Positions 7,428 through 13,099 of a stretch of 13,099 nt of DNA are shown here, in pieces. Origin of the DNA: Flavipsychrobacter sp. (GTDB taxonomy: Bacteria > Bacteroidota > Bacteroidia > Chitinophagales > Chitinophagaceae). A program made the position numbers and the translations under genes. Below the pieces are notes generated by a model. It was not told the DNA's origin. It ran no database searches and saw nothing but the letters and a program-made list of their open reading frames with translations. The stretch covers positions 1 to 13,099 of the forward strand of contig JAJNBR010000168.1 in the NCBI GenBank assembly GCA_021156265.1, in the 5' to 3' direction. The stretch's first letter is position 1; each line of letters begins with the position of its first letter.

Positions 7428-9050
7428 ATGAAGCTTTTCTACCCTATTTTAAATAGGCTTTCGCTTACCTGCGCACTTGTAATTGCAGCGTTGGGAGCAA
7501 ATGCACAGTATTGCACAACAAACCTATATAGTTATGGCTGCGGAATTGAGTGGATCGGCAATGTGACCACTACCGGTGGCATTACCAATATCAACAACTC
7601 CACCAGCTGTACCGGTGGTACCGGCGCTGCTTCTTACACGCAGGGACATACTACAGCCCTGGGAAGTACCGTAAACTTTTCAGTTACAAACGGCGCCTCT
7701 TGCTGCAGCGAGAACTTTAAAATATTCGTTGACTGGAACCAGGACCAGGATTGGCTGGACGTAGGTGAAGATGTGGCAAACTTCAGCATAGCTGCATCAG
7801 GCACTTATACCGGCTCTTTTACTGTACCTGTTACAGCGAACGTAGGTACCACGCGCATGCGCGTAAGGTTGGTGTACGGTGGAACATCGGCAGGTATCGT
7901 ACCTTGTACGCAGACTACCTACGGCGAAGCCGAGGATTATGATTTTACAGTTACTTCGCCTTGCGTAGCTCCGACAAACCTGGGCGCCTCCAACATCACT
8001 TCACAATCGGCTACCGTTAGCTGGACACCACCTACACCTTCTGTAGGTTCGGATTACGTTGTCACTACAACTGCTACTCCACCTAGTACGGGATTTACAA
8101 CAACTACGGGCAGTTCAGCCCTTGTTACTGGCTTGACACCTTCAACACAATACTACTTGTATGTACGCAACAAATGCTCTGCTACAAGTTTTTCAATGTG
8201 GGTCCAATACCCATTCATGACGCTGCCTCCGTGCCAACCACCAGTTGGTTTTAAAACACCTAATCTTGCACCTACAGGCACTGGTCTTCAATGGGATCCA
8301 TGGCCATCTGCTACCAGCTACGATTACATTGTAGACCAAAGCAGGCTGGCGCCTACCAGCACTACGGGCCTTAAGAATATTACTAGTCCTACCGATGCTA
8401 TAGCGCCAGGCAGTCTTACAGAAAACACATGGTACTTCGTACACATCAGGTCCAACTGCGTGGGCGGTGAAATGTCCGGATGGGGTCTTGATTCGTTCCT
8501 GACACCTCTTGTGTGCCGTGCACCGAATATTGGAGTTAGCCATATTAACACAGACCACGCGGTAGCCCATTGGGAACCGGTGCCATCTGCCACTCACTAT
8601 GAGTATGCTATAACTACATCGCCTACTCCTCCTGCAATCGGTACTAAGTATATGTATACCAGCATTCAGACATCAGCTCTGTACGATGGTAAAGACTACT
8701 TCATCCACGTGCGTTCTCATTGCAATAGTGTAGGCATTGTCAACACTTCAGATTGGGGTACGGCTTCGTTCAAGACCTTCCCCGTTTCTGTATCGAATGT
8801 AAATGGCAATGACACGTATGTCGAAGCGTATCCTAACCCGGTACAGGGAACACTGAACGTAAATGTATACGGACTGGTAGATGGAAATGCAGCGATAACT
8901 GTTACCGACATTAGCGGAAAGGTATTGCGCCAAGTGTCTATTACCTCAGCAAAAACGTCTATCGACATGAGCGATCTTGCTTCAGGGGTTTACCTGCTGA
9001 AGTACGTAGATGACAACCGTGCTGAGACAATCAAAATAACCAAACAATAA
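7428..9050 (+). CDS. Secreted GEVED/fibronectin type III protein with type IX sorting domain
   Basis: The 540-residue product begins with a signal peptide (cleavage probably at ANA|Q27). A GEVED domain follows, with FVDWNQDQDW in the middle and its signature YGEAEDYDF (GEAED at 166-170). Three fibronectin type III domains lie at about 180-266, 272-358 and 364-452, each with a WYFVHIRSNC-like strand and a cysteine that may pair within the domain. The last 77 residues (about 464-540) are a type A type IX sorting domain: EAYPNPVQGTLNV, TVTDISGKVL, MSDLASGVYLLKY and a short basic tail. Such proteins cross the outer membrane through the Por machinery and are anchored to the surface or released. 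No catalytic domain is visible, so an adhesive or carbohydrate/protein-binding role is likely. It is a single-gene unit with its own terminator. Confidence 0.93.
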   Translation: MKLFYPILNRLSLTCALVIAALGANAQYCTTNLYSYGCGIEWIGNVTTTGGITNINNSTSCTGGTGAASYTQGHTTALGSTVNFSVTNGASCCSENFKIFVDWNQDQDWLDVGEDVANFSIAASGTYTGSFTVPVTANVGTTRMRVRLVYGGTSAGIVPCTQTTYGEAEDYDFTVTSPCVAPTNLGASNITSQSATVSWTPPTPSVGSDYVVTTTATPPSTGFTTTTGSSALVTGLTPSTQYYLYVRNKCSATSFSMWVQYPFMTLPPCQPPVGFKTPNLAPTGTGLQWDPWPSATSYDYIVDQSRLAPTSTTGLKNITSPTDAIAPGSLTENTWYFVHIRSNCVGGEMSGWGLDSFLTPLVCRAPNIGVSHINTDHAVAHWEPVPSATHYEYAITTSPTPPAIGTKYMYTSIQTSALYDGKDYFIHVRSHCNSVGIVNTSDWGTASFKTFPVSVSNVNGNDTYVEAYPNPVQGTLNVNVYGLVDGNAAITVTDISGKVLRQVSITSAKTSIDMSDLASGVYLLKYVDDNRAETIKITKQ

Positions 9051-9067
9051 GTTAAAGCTTTCGTTAT

Positions 9068-9106
9068 AAAAAGAGCTGCTTAGAAATAAGCAGCTCTTTT
9101 TGTTTT
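9068..9106 (+). terminator. Rho-independent terminator, 15-bp perfect stem with GAAA loop
   Basis: Bases 9068-9082 pair perfectly with 9087-9101 around a GAAA tetraloop, and a T-rich tail follows (to 9106). It lies 18 bases after the stop of the type IX-secreted protein gene. The A-tract on the left arm means it would also terminate minus-strand transcripts. Confidence 0.93.
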
Positions 9107-9166
9107 AATGGTATACAGTTTATGAACCTATAAGCGAAAGCGATACTCACATTAAAGAAACATACT

Positions 9167-9174
9167 TACCTTTG
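9167..9174 (+). promoter_or_regulatory. Candidate Bacteroidota -7 element for the cytoplasmic yceI gene
   Basis: TACCTTTG matches the TAnnTTTG -7 consensus and is placed 49 bases before the ATG at 9224, a sensible distance after an upstream terminator. No clear TTTG -33 box is seen 19-21 bases upstream, so support is partial. Confidence 0.45.
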
Positions 9175-9223
9175 TATATACAATAGTTGTTAAAACAATT
9201 AAATATTTTAAAACCAATAGATT

Positions 9224-9757
9224 ATGCAAAAGACCACATGGAAGATCGACCCGGCTCACTCAGAGATACAGTTTAAAGTGAAACACCTGATGATCACAAC
9301 GGTAACCGGTTATTTCAAGAAATTTGACCTGGAAGTTGAAACCGATGGGGATGACTTTACTACAGCTTCAAAGATCCTGTTTACAGCCGATATCGATTCG
9401 ATAGATACTAATAACGAACAGCGCGATACACACCTGAAATCGGCGGATTTTTTTGACGCCGCTTCGCACACGCAGCTAAAGTATGAAGGCAAGAGCTTTA
9501 AGAGATCAGGTGACGATTATGTATTGGAAGGTGACTTAACTATACGGGGAACCATCAAACCTGTAACCGTGAAAGTTGAATATGGCGGCATTGTGGTTGA
9601 CCCATATGGGCAAACGAAAGCAGGCTTTACTATATCCGGCAAAATAAGCCGCAAGGAGTTTGGCCTGACCTGGAATGCGGTTACTGAAGCAGGACAGGTG
9701 GTAGTGAGTGACGAAATTAAAATACATGGTGAAATACAACTGGTAAAACAAGCATAG
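9224..9757 (+). CDS. YceI family protein, cytoplasmic form
   Basis: This 177-residue protein has no signal peptide and starts directly with the classic YceI opening WKIDPAHSEIQFKVKHLMI. Further family landmarks are the segment IDSIDTNNEQRDTHLKSADFFD and the motifs GDLTIRG, PVTVKVEY and GFTISGKISRKEFGLTWN. Its length and order match canonical YceI barrels, which bind amphipathic or isoprenoid ligands. Compared with the two secreted copies in the kinase cluster it keeps the HLKSADFFD segment in place of EHFNENYMES, so it is a different subfamily. It has its own promoter region and terminator and is transcribed alone. Whether it binds the same class of ligand in the cytoplasm is unknown. Confidence 0.95.
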   Translation: MQKTTWKIDPAHSEIQFKVKHLMITTVTGYFKKFDLEVETDGDDFTTASKILFTADIDSIDTNNEQRDTHLKSADFFDAASHTQLKYEGKSFKRSGDDYVLEGDLTIRGTIKPVTVKVEYGGIVVDPYGQTKAGFTISGKISRKEFGLTWNAVTEAGQVVVSDEIKIHGEIQLVKQA

Positions 9758-9762
9758 AAAAA

Positions 9763-9785
9763 GCCCCGGACTCCGGGGCCTTTTT
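9763..9785. terminator. GC-rich bidirectional terminator between yceI and the beta-CASP gene
   Basis: GCCCCGG (9763-9769) pairs with CCGGGGC (9773-9779) around a 3-base loop. It is flanked by a run of A on the left (9758-9762) and T on the right (9781-9785), so it can stop transcription from both the plus yceI gene and the convergent minus gene ending at 9802. Confidence 0.92.
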
Positions 9786-9801
9786 CACTTCTTCTAACCT
9801 G

Positions 9802-11196
9802 CTATCCAAGGCCGATGACCTGGTGCAAGGATGGTATTTCTACATCCATGAAACCCTTTTTCATTAATCGTTCGCGGAAGTTGACCTGTACATCGTATTC
9901 ACCATGCACCAGGAATAACTTTCTTACTTCGCGCGGGTCCTGGCACCCCAGCCATTGCGACATGTCTTCATAGTCGCCATGAGCGCTCAGGCTCGTGATC
10001 TCAGTTATTGATGCTTTCACCGGAATCATACGTCCGAATATTCTCACTTCAGCAGGCTGTAGTTTTAGTTTAGCTCCCAGCGACGCAGGTTCGCAATGCA
10101 TGATAGTATTCCTGGCTTCGCTCACATTGTGCGCAATATGGTGCTTAACACGGCCAGCTTCAGCCATGCCCGAGGCAGATATGATCATACAGGGTTCGGT
10201 GCTGGTATTGAGATGGATAGAATCTTCTACTTCTTCTATATACTTCAGTCCTTTGAACGCGAAAACATCCTGATCTTTCAGTAATAGTTTTTGCGTCGGC
10301 CTGTTAAAATGATCGGGGTATTGCTTGACCGCATCTGTGATCTTCACCGACAACGGACTGTCCACATAATAATTCAGTTTCGGCAACCGGTTTTCCAGCT
10401 CCAGCCTGTTTAGCATATACAGTATCTCCTGTGTTCGACCAAGACTAAAGGCGGCCACAATAAGCTTTCCTTTTTGTTCAATACAAGTGCGAACAATTTC
10501 ATCATGTAACTTATCCACAGAAGTGGTCATCAGGTCGTGCAGCTTGTCTCCATAAGTCGATTCCATAATGACATAATCAGCCTGCGGAAACTCGTCCGGC
10601 GATCTTAATATCATGTCGCGGTAACGTCCAATATCACCACTAAAAGTAATTGTTGTTTCTTTGCCTTTATGATTGATGCGCAGGTTTACCGCTGCGCTGC
10701 CGAGAATATGACCACAGTCTGTATACAATAACTCCAGGCCATGTTCTATTTTGAACCGATCGTTGTACGGTATCGTTTCAAAGAGCGGGAAGACATTCAT
10801 CGCATCTACCTCGGTATACAGCGGCTCAACAGGCGCACGATTTTCTTTTTCGCGCTGCTTGTTTAAATACCTCACATCCGCCTCTTGTATATGCGCCGAA
10901 TCGATGAGCAGAAGTTTGGCCAGACTTGCTGTAGGTGGCGTACAAAATATCTTGCCTTTGTATCCATCCTTCACCAGCTTGGGCAGTAAGCCAATGTGGT
11001 CTATATGCGCGTGCGAAATGATCACATAGTCGATCTCGGAAGGCTCAAACCCCCACTCCGAATTAAGCCTGATAGTATCCTTGCCTAACCCCTGGAACAT
11101 ACCGCAATCCAGCAGTACTTTTTTTCCGTTATCGAGATGCAATAAATGTTTAGAACCTGTTACCGTGCGAGCGGCGCCGTGAAAAGATATCTTCAT
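9802..11196 (-). CDS. Metallo-beta-lactamase/beta-CASP RNA exonuclease family protein
   Basis: The 464-residue product has the full metal-binding set of an MBL-fold nuclease: SHAHIDHIG (H62, H64, D66, H67), CGHILGS (H163) and FSGDIG (D188). The beta-CASP insert follows with MESTYGD, AAFSLGRTQEI (about 248-258), ISASGMAEAGRVKHH (about 339-353), SLSAHGDYEDM (H406) and LVHGE (H431). The length is usual for the bacterial CPSF/Ysh1-like group without KH domains. Members process or degrade RNA with two zinc ions; the in vivo substrate in Bacteroidota is not defined. One oddity is NTIMHCEPASLG at about 363-374, where I expect one or two more residues (such as VG) before the CEP segment; this may be natural variation. 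It is transcribed alone, convergent with yceI and divergent from the repeat protein gene. Confidence 0.93.
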   Translation of the reverse strand: MKISFHGAARTVTGSKHLLHLDNGKKVLLDCGMFQGLGKDTIRLNSEWGFEPSEIDYVIISHAHIDHIGLLPKLVKDGYKGKIFCTPPTASLAKLLLIDSAHIQEADVRYLNKQREKENRAPVEPLYTEVDAMNVFPLFETIPYNDRFKIEHGLELLYTDCGHILGSAAVNLRINHKGKETTITFSGDIGRYRDMILRSPDEFPQADYVIMESTYGDKLHDLMTTSVDKLHDEIVRTCIEQKGKLIVAAFSLGRTQEILYMLNRLELENRLPKLNYYVDSPLSVKITDAVKQYPDHFNRPTQKLLLKDQDVFAFKGLKYIEEVEDSIHLNTSTEPCMIISASGMAEAGRVKHHIAHNVSEARNTIMHCEPASLGAKLKLQPAEVRIFGRMIPVKASITEITSLSAHGDYEDMSQWLGCQDPREVRKLFLVHGEYDVQVNFRERLMKKGFMDVEIPSLHQVIGLG

Positions 11197-11363
11197 GTTC
11201 TGAGATTAAATTACTCGATAAATGTAGTTTAAAACAGCTTTCGTTTGACATTGATATTTATCAGCGGTGATTGCCAGCACTATAGGACGCGCTGCTGTGT
11301 TTGGCACCATTTTTTGAACAGTTGTTGCTGAGCAAGTGATTGAGAACGAAAAAGGTGAAAAAT
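11197..11363. promoter_or_regulatory. Divergent intergenic region
   Basis: These 167 bases lie between the beta-CASP gene (minus) and the repeat protein gene (plus) and should hold both promoters. On the minus strand TACATTTA (11218-11225) is one base off the TAnnTTTG -7 consensus. On the plus strand no good match was seen. No small gene is supported. Confidence 0.4.
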
Positions 11364-11969
11364 ATGAAAGCTTTAACATGGATACTGGCAATAGCTGCCG
11401 GTACCACCATATGGACCGCGTGTGAACCCGCCAATGCAAAATATATAGATCTGGCAACAGGCCAGGAGGTTGTATTGGAACGTGATGAAGAGAAGGGAGA
11501 GATGATAAACGTGACAACCGGTGAACCGGTAAAGCTATATGTGAACAGCAAAAGTAAAGATACTATCTATGGTCCTTCAGGAAAGATCGTGAACAACGAG
11601 ATCGTTCGACTGGATAATATGTATGTTTATAGCGGCGACGAAGAGTACAAACTGAAGCTGGAAAAAAACGGTGACTTCGAAGAAAAATATGGCGACGAGT
11701 ATAAAGTAAAGTCAGACGCGGACGGTGACTACAAAGAGAAAAGGGGCGATGACAATAAGGTGAAATACAACCGTGAAGGCAGCTATAAGCGTAAACATGG
11801 CGAAGACTATAAGGTGAAGCGTGGAGATAACGGCAGTTACAAAATAAAGCGCGGCGACTCTTACAAGAAAGAAGTAGAAGAGGACGGCGACATTAAGATA
11901 AAACAAGGCAATGTGAAGATCGAGATAGATGGTGAGACCGGCGAAAGAAAGGTTGAAGTAGACGATTAG
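11364..11969 (+). CDS. Exported protein of unknown function with charged 18-residue tandem repeats
   Basis: I do not recognise a named family. I chose the ATG at 11364 (201 residues); an upstream in-frame TTG at 11340 would add a charged stretch before the signal peptide. MKALTWILAIAAGTTIWTAC looks like an export signal, and C20 after TA could be a relaxed lipobox, so it may be a lipoprotein. Residues 25-93 hold a looser repeat pattern (LATGQEVVL, VTTGEPVKLYV, GPSGKIVNNEIVRL). Residues 94-201 are six consecutive 18-residue units built on YKVK-x4-GxYKxKxGD, rich in lysine and acidic residues, running to the stop codon. The alternating charge suggests an extended beta repeat or a disordered, ion-binding surface. 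It is a single-gene unit between a divergent promoter region and a shared terminator. Confidence 0.8.
   Translation: MKALTWILAIAAGTTIWTACEPANAKYIDLATGQEVVLERDEEKGEMINVTTGEPVKLYVNSKSKDTIYGPSGKIVNNEIVRLDNMYVYSGDEEYKLKLEKNGDFEEKYGDEYKVKSDADGDYKEKRGDDNKVKYNREGSYKRKHGEDYKVKRGDNGSYKIKRGDSYKKEVEEDGDIKIKQGNVKIEIDGETGERKVEVDD
11643..11966 (+). repeat. Six 54-base coding tandem repeats
   Basis: The translated units are EYKLKLEKNGDFEEKYGD, EYKVKSDADGDYKEKRGD, DNKVKYNREGSYKRKHGE, DYKVKRGDNGSYKIKRGD, SYKKEVEEDGDIKIKQGN and VKIEIDGETGERKVEVDD. Each is exactly 18 residues with no gaps, and each splits into two similar halves of about 9 residues. The DNA is more diverged than the protein pattern, so the array is old and under selection for its pattern, not a recent expansion. 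Confidence 0.85.
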
Positions 11970-11980
11970 TAATTCCGTCG

Positions 11981-12748
11981 TTAAACCATAAAGCTCCTCC
12001 TTTTTGGGAGGAGCTTTTTTATTGACCATATCTCTGAATGATCTCCCGTGCTAAACCCGCCAAACAACATCGCCATGCCAATATCCATTTCGCGGTGCCC
12101 GCAATACACGGCAGAATCATATATCGATACCCTTCCCTTGTTTGTTATCATGAAATTGCCATTCCATAGATCTCCGTGCAATAAAGAAGCCGGTTCCTCG
12201 GGAAATAAATCTCCGCGCGCTCTGAGCCGCTCAGCGTATTGAACATCCCGTTTGTTAAAAATTCCTCTGTCAGCCAGTCTTTTCACTAAAGGCAATACGC
12301 GGCATTCGAAAAAAAATTCGGTCCATGTGTCACACGTCATATTTAGCTGTGGCAGGTTGCCGATGTAGTTATCCAGATGCCATCCAAATGGAGCCTGTGG
12401 TCGCCGGTGCATTGCCGCTAACTCCCTGCCGAATTGTTGCCAGGTATCGGCTTGCAAACTTCCCTTCTCCAGCCATTCCAACAGCAGGTATTGCTGATCC
12501 GTCACAGTACCCGTTTTTATTACGGCAGGCACTATCAGCCCGGAATTATTGCGAAGCGCGGTAAGTCCATCGGCTTCTTTTTCAAACATCCCAGGGTATG
12601 GCTGCGCATCATTCACTTTGAGAAAATAATTACCATCAGCCGTGTTCAGGCAAAATGCGCTATTGATATCTCCGCCATGCACAGGTTCATAACCCGTCAC
12701 TTGCAGTCCGCAGTCTTCAAAAATATGGTGCATAGTATGCTTATCCAT
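11981..12748 (-). CDS. Fructosamine kinase/aminoglycoside phosphotransferase-like protein, C-terminus disrupted
   Basis: The family phosphorylates ketosamines on glycated proteins or small molecules so that they fall apart (deglycation). Visible motifs are GGDINSAF (residues 25-32), an ATP-binding lysine in YFLKV (K44), GREL-AAMHR, the catalytic loop LLHGDLWNGNFM (H191, D193, N198) and the metal-binding SIYDSAVYCGHREMDIGM (D211). The family is usually about 280-290 residues; this frame has 255, and natural sequence stops at LFGGF near residue 232. The last 25 or so residues read through the terminator hairpin in a wrong frame. A sensible C-terminal tail with its own stop exists in the shifted frame (see 12019-12060), so an internal deletion of roughly 150 bases is likely. 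The ATG overlaps the photolyase stop by 8 bases (ATGGATAA), indicating coupled translation. Catalytic residues are intact but the helical C-terminal subdomain is lost. Confidence 0.82.
   Translation of the reverse strand: MDKHTMHHIFEDCGLQVTGYEPVHGGDINSAFCLNTADGNYFLKVNDAQPYPGMFEKEADGLTALRNNSGLIVPAVIKTGTVTDQQYLLLEWLEKGSLQADTWQQFGRELAAMHRRPQAPFGWHLDNYIGNLPQLNMTCDTWTEFFFECRVLPLVKRLADRGIFNKRDVQYAERLRARGDLFPEEPASLLHGDLWNGNFMITNKGRVSIYDSAVYCGHREMDIGMAMLFGGFSTGDHSEIWSIKKLLPKRRSFMV
11990..12020. terminator. Bidirectional rho-independent terminator
   Basis: AAAGCTCCTCC (11990-12000) pairs perfectly with GGAGGAGCTTT (12007-12017) around a TTTTTG loop, with T continuing to 12020. It follows the repeat protein stop by 20 bases on the plus strand. 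On the minus strand it begins right after the TAA at 12019-12021, which is the expected natural stop of the fructosamine kinase gene. Confidence 0.93.
12019..12060 (-). pseudogene. Out-of-frame natural tail of the fructosamine kinase gene
   Basis: In the frame shifted by one base from the kinase frame, this reads AGLAREIIQRYGQ followed by TAA. The segment looks like a normal C-terminal helix for this family, and its stop sits directly before the terminator hairpin, where a gene should end. It is best explained as the real C-terminus, separated from the body by a deletion near 12050-12065. Confidence 0.6.
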
Positions 12749-13099
12749 TTAATGCCCGTTTATACTCTTCCAGGCAGCGCTGGCGAGCAGCTTTATGATC
12801 GACTATCGGCTCGGGATAGTCTTGAGTTTCAAGCTCCGGCACCCAATGCATAATATACCTGTGCTCCCTGTCGAACTTATCTGTTTGCAGCTGCGGATTG
12901 AATATCCGGAAATACGGCGCAGCATCAGACCCTGAGCCTGCAGCCCATTGCCAGCCGCCATTATTGGCGGCAAGATCGTAGTCCAATAACTTCTCACCAA
13001 AATAAGCTTCACCCCAGCGCCAGTCTATCAGCAAGTGTTTGATGAGAAAGCTGGCAGTTATCATACGCACACGATTATGCATAAAGCCTGTTTCATTCA
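12741..13099 (-). CDS. phrB: Deoxyribodipyrimidine photolyase, C-terminal part (5' end beyond window)
   Basis: Only the last 118 or so residues are inside the window; the frame is open through base 13099, and the internal ATG at 13080-13082 is not the start. The visible part is the FAD-binding core of a class I photolyase: NETGFMHNRVRM, IDWRWGEAYFG, then DLAANNGGWQWAAGSGSDA and PYFRIFNPQLQTDKFD. It includes the asparagine facing the flavin (ANN) and tryptophans corresponding to the electron-transfer chain (DWR and GGWQW). It ends with YPEPIVDHKAARQR, a typical C-terminus. The enzyme splits UV-induced cyclobutane pyrimidine dimers using blue light. (6-4) or cryptochrome relatives cannot be fully excluded without the N-terminus. 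It overlaps the downstream fructosamine kinase start by 8 bases, so the two are one operon. Confidence 0.93.
   Translation of the reverse strand, partial: NETGFMHNRVRMITASFLIKHLLIDWRWGEAYFGEKLLDYDLAANNGGWQWAAGSGSDAAPYFRIFNPQLQTDKFDREHRYIMHWVPELETQDYPEPIVDHKAARQRCLEEYKRALNG

Noticed and set aside
8193..8597. Minus-strand frame of 134 codons inside the type IX-secreted protein gene
   Set aside because: It is opposite well-defined fibronectin III domains, with no recognisable protein features.
11340..11363. TTG start extending the repeat protein
   Set aside because: The ATG at 11364 directly precedes the hydrophobic signal; the extension only adds charged residues.
11712..12029. Hydrophobic repetitive minus-strand frame of 105 codons
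   Set aside because: It is the antisense reading of the lysine-rich repeats, which naturally gives Phe/Leu/Val-rich sequence, and it crosses the terminator hairpin.
13080..13082. ATG as the start of a short photolyase-like gene
   Set aside because: The frame is open upstream to the window edge and reads NETGF before the Met, which is conserved photolyase sequence, so this is an internal Met.
1..13099. CRISPR array, insertion sequence, tRNA or rRNA gene
   Set aside because: No spaced direct repeats, terminal inverted repeats with a transposase, or structural RNA sequence were seen; the only tandem repeat is coding.

Overview
The window looks like chromosomal DNA from a member of the Bacteroidota, most likely the Chitinophagaceae or a close relative. 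Four things support this: a type IX secretion C-terminal sorting domain, a propeller-type sensor kinase paired with a LytTR regulator, a DUF5777 family barrel protein, and almost no Shine-Dalgarno sequences with AT-rich leaders. No mobile element, CRISPR array, rRNA or tRNA gene was seen. No gene-free stretch exceeds 300 bases; the longest is 235 bases (7193-7427).

Region 1 (1-7192, all minus strand, read from 7192 downwards) is an envelope gene cluster. In order of transcription it holds a secreted YceI-like protein, a large propeller sensor histidine kinase, a LytTR response regulator, and, after a 126-base gap, an OB-fold membrane-anchored protein, a di-heme lipoprotein, a mono-heme lipoprotein, a second secreted YceI-like protein and a DUF5777 barrel protein cut by the window edge. 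Short gaps (6 to 59 bases) on either side of the 126-base gap suggest one or two operons. The combination suggests a regulated periplasmic/outer-membrane redox or lipid-quinone module. Its function is not established and is the best candidate here for an undescribed system.

Region 2 (7193-11196): an AT-rich divergent promoter region with palindromes, a secreted GEVED/fibronectin III/type IX sorting protein, a perfect-hairpin terminator, a third YceI protein that is cytoplasmic, a shared terminator, and a convergent metallo-beta-lactamase/beta-CASP nuclease.

Region 3 (11364-13099): a small exported protein built of six charged 18-residue repeats converges on a minus-strand pair, the photolyase C-terminus (cut by the window edge) overlapping by 8 bases with a fructosamine-kinase-like gene.

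Two genes carry what look like internal deletions of roughly 150-200 bases. One joins the kinase 3' end to the response regulator, which has lost its N-terminus. The other removes most of the C-terminal part of the fructosamine kinase and leaves its natural tail in another frame. Either the genome has suffered small deletions here or the assembly has dropped short segments; raw reads would decide.
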